DNA of 64,000 nt, taken from the NCBI RefSeq assembly GCF_021215455.1, contig NZ_JAJPWV010000001.1:558001-622000 (forward strand), given 5' to 3'. This stretch comes from Mucilaginibacter roseus. Its GTDB lineage: Bacteria; Bacteroidota; Bacteroidia; Sphingobacteriales; Sphingobacteriaceae. Shown here one piece after another: positions 62,167 through 64,000 of the stretch. A program made the position numbers and the translations under genes. The notes beneath the pieces were generated by a model that saw only the letters and a program-made list of their open reading frames with translations, did no database searches and was not told where the DNA came from. Within the stretch, counting starts at the first letter, position 1; every line of letters begins with the position of its first letter.

Positions 62167-63387
62167 TTATGCGGATTGTTCCATCCAGTTTTTACCGTGG
62201 CTAAAGCGCGCCACCAACATGGCGGCAACGGTATCGCCGGTTGAATTCAGAAGGGTAGCTAACGGATCGACAAGTGTGCCAATGATAATGGCAGGGGGGA
62301 GCGCCTCCGGCGGAAAGCCGTAAGCGGAGATAAACAGCAGTTCGCCAACGTAACCGCCATTGGGGATGCCTCCTTCAACAATGCTCACTAAAACGGTTAT
62401 GGCCAATGCGCTGATAATGACTTCTACACTGTCAAATCCTTTACCGAATAAAGCAAATACCACAGCCATTTTTACGATGGATGAGATGCTTGAGCCATCC
62501 TTATGCAGCGTGGCGCCAAGGGGTACGCTGATGTTAGCAATATAATCGGGCACGCCGATTTTTTTAGCGGCATCGAGGTTGGCAGGTATAGTGGCAATGC
62601 TACTGCAGGTACTTACTGCCGTTGCCGAAGGGATGATATTGTTTTTCCAGTAGCGTTTAAACCCTTTGAGGCCGCCTGCTATAAAGGCATACGCGCTAAA
62701 TCCGAATACAAAATAAAACGCGCCTACGCTGTAATATAAGCCTAATGATTTTGCATAAGCCCCAAACAATTGCGGCCCGAAATAACCCACCTGGTAGGCA
62801 AAGTAAGCACCAAGGCCAACAGGCGCCATCTTCATCAGGATGATGAATAGTTGCTTGAAAACCTCATTCCCCGCGTTTAAAAAGCGGGCGAAGCGTACGC
62901 CATCTTCGCCGGAGCGCAATACGGCGAAACCAATCAATACCGAAAAAAGTATCATGGCCAACATACTGGAGCGGGTGAAAAGCTGGTAAAAATCGGACGT
63001 AGTAAAAAGCTGTACCATTTGTTCACCAAAAGGCTTTTTACTGATCTGCTCGGTAAGTGGTGGCGCGGTTAATTGCTCATGCACTGGGAACAGCCTAACG
63101 GCAATGATGGTTAAAGTGGCTGATACCAGAATCGTACCCAAAAACACCATTGAAGTTACACTGAGTAACTTACCAATTCGGTTGGTGCCATTAAGGTTGG
63201 CAATGGCCGATGATATAGCGAAGAATACCAGCGGTACCACGGCAATAAACAACAGGTTCAAAAAAATATCGCCCAATGGCTTTAACACAACTACCTCTTT
63301 ACCCATCACCAAACCCGCAATGGCACCGGCGGTTACACCGCTGATGAGCCATAATATTCCGCTGTAGTTTTTAAGCCAGTTACTCAT
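62167..63387 (-). CDS. Dicarboxylate/amino acid:cation symporter (DAACS family)
   Basis: The protein has 406 residues with eight helices. Motifs are AVVPLVFFAISSAIANLNG, ATAVSTCSSIATIPANLDAAKKIGV (the serine-rich re-entrant loop HP1), SVPLGATLHKDGSS, and DPLATLLNSTGDTVAAMLVARFSHG (HP2/TM8). It takes up C4-dicarboxylates or acidic amino acids with Na+ or H+. It is a single gene divergent from the M1-type peptidase gene. Confidence 0.9.
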   Translation of the reverse strand: MSNWLKNYSGILWLISGVTAGAIAGLVMGKEVVVLKPLGDIFLNLLFIAVVPLVFFAISSAIANLNGTNRIGKLLSVTSMVFLGTILVSATLTIIAVRLFPVHEQLTAPPLTEQISKKPFGEQMVQLFTTSDFYQLFTRSSMLAMILFSVLIGFAVLRSGEDGVRFARFLNAGNEVFKQLFIILMKMAPVGLGAYFAYQVGYFGPQLFGAYAKSLGLYYSVGAFYFVFGFSAYAFIAGGLKGFKRYWKNNIIPSATAVSTCSSIATIPANLDAAKKIGVPDYIANISVPLGATLHKDGSSISSIVKMAVVFALFGKGFDSVEVIISALAITVLVSIVEGGIPNGGYVGELLFISAYGFPPEALPPAIIIGTLVDPLATLLNSTGDTVAAMLVARFSHGKNWMEQSA

Positions 63388-63446
63388 TTACCGTTTTGGG
63401 TGATGTAATGCAGGCTAAGATATGTAAAAAAGGGGCTAATAAGCGG

Positions 63447-63478
63447 TTGACAAGCCATGGCTTTGTAAAGTATTTTTG
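63447..63478 (+). promoter_or_regulatory. Possible promoter of the M1-type peptidase gene
   Basis: TTG (63447-63449) is followed after 21 nt by TATTTTTG (63471-63478), an exact match to TAnnTTTG. It is about 48 nt before the ATG at 63526. Confidence 0.45.
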
Positions 63479-63525
63479 CCGTTAGCCAAATACATTTTAC
63501 GTGGTTGGCTTATATTTACTTTTAT

Positions 63526-64000
63526 ATGTTACGATCTCGAATAGTACTTATCGGCATCCTGTTATCAGGCTGCACACTGGCGCAAGCCCAAAATAAAACT
63601 TTTACCCGAGCTGATACCCTGCGGGGCACCATAACGCCGGAGCGCGTATGGTGGAATGTGCTGAAATACGACATCACTGTAAAGCCTGATTACAATACTA
63701 AAACCACCGTCGGATCTAACATCATAACCTATAAAGTGCTTACCGCAAAGCATTCGCCAATAATGCAGGTTGACCTGCAGGAGCCATTGAATATCGACAG
63801 TATCTTACTGGATGGCAAGCAAAAACTAAGATATGCCCGTGAAGGTAACGCCTGGCATGTAACCGTTGGCGAACAGGCTGCAAAATCAGAACATAAACTG
63901 GCCGTTTACTTTTCAGGCACACCCAAGGAAGGGGTCAGGCCGCCCTGGGTAGGCGGGTGGACATTTGCCAAAGATTCACTTAACCGCCCCTGGATGACCG
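63526..64000 (+). CDS. M1-family metallopeptidase-like protein (partial)
   Basis: The ORF starts at the ATG at 63526 and runs off the right edge with 158 codons visible. The signal peptide has ILLSGCTLAQAQ with a possible lipobox (LLSGC) or cleavage at AQA. The segment PERVWWNVLKYDITVKPDYNTKT, then GSNIITYKVL, and the late GVRPPWVGGWTFAKDSLNRPWMT match the N-terminal non-catalytic region of M1 peptidases in this phylum. The HExxH motif lies beyond the window, so the call rests on the N-terminal part. Confidence 0.75.
   Translation, partial: MLRSRIVLIGILLSGCTLAQAQNKTFTRADTLRGTITPERVWWNVLKYDITVKPDYNTKTTVGSNIITYKVLTAKHSPIMQVDLQEPLNIDSILLDGKQKLRYAREGNAWHVTVGEQAAKSEHKLAVYFSGTPKEGVRPPWVGGWTFAKDSLNRPWMT

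Noticed and set aside
1..64000. CRISPR arrays, tRNA, rRNA, IS elements, prophage or integrase genes
   Set aside because: I looked for regular direct repeats, cloverleaf-type sequences, transposase or integrase motifs and saw none that hold up.

Overview
The window looks like a chromosomal segment of a Bacteroidota bacterium in the Sphingobacteriaceae, most like Mucilaginibacter or Pedobacter. The evidence is seen directly: moderate GC content, lipoproteins that start C-K-K-D, promoters of the TTTG / TAnnTTTG type, YceI-DUF5777-Rieske and NIPSNAP genes, a TonB receptor with an N-terminal carboxypeptidase-like domain, and short operon spacings with few Shine-Dalgarno sites. The genus is inference. 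No rRNA, tRNA, CRISPR array, transposase or phage gene was seen.

Layout. 1-5340: histidine operon on the minus strand (hisG-hisD-lipoprotein-hisC-hisB, running off the left edge). It has a Bacteroidota-type promoter and a His-rich leader peptide (7 His in 10 codons) that is not in standard gene lists. 5364-12870: eight consecutive secreted lipoproteins on the minus strand, strictly alternating between two related families (A and B), closed by a strong terminator. 12884-14891: a membrane glycosyltransferase and a GmhB-like phosphatase. 15234-21347: gltB-gltD with a terminator. 21388-21836: a decayed YcxB-like gene. 21993-25667: MFS transporter, YdeI-like protein, TrmH-type methyltransferase, YciI and NIPSNAP proteins. 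25841-29698: ECF sigma factor, a putative anti-sigma protein with an outer-membrane-barrel-like C-terminus, then YceI, DUF5777 and Rieske proteins and a terminator.

29849-52058 is a large surface or exopolysaccharide locus. It holds a short TolC-like protein, a Wzc-like chain-length protein with a degenerate ATPase, glycosyltransferases, a 49-residue membrane protein, a Wzy-like polymerase, a Wzx-like flippase, a GT14-type enzyme, a hexapeptide acyltransferase and an initiating phosphoglycosyltransferase fused to a receiver-like domain. Regulators are interleaved: a four-gene partner-switching operon (membrane protein, receiver-SpoIIE phosphatase, STAS, HATPase), a single receiver and a hybrid histidine kinase with an Hpt domain. 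The layout suggests that polymer synthesis is under phosphorelay and partner-switching control.

52152-57115 holds a signalling/redox cassette: a UBP-type zinc finger, a receiver-glutaredoxin-like-TrxR-like fusion with its redox cysteines replaced, a cyclic-nucleotide-domain histidine kinase, then a PAS histidine kinase. 57207-64000: TfoX-like protein, DUF3575-like barrel, PepSY membrane protein and TonB siderophore receptor behind a promoter that carries a 19-bp palindrome, a dicarboxylate/amino acid symporter, and the start of an M1-type peptidase that runs off the right edge.

Most worth following up: the alternating A/B lipoprotein array, the His leader without an obvious terminator, the zinc-finger/redox-receiver/kinase cassette, and the partner-switching module inside the polysaccharide locus.
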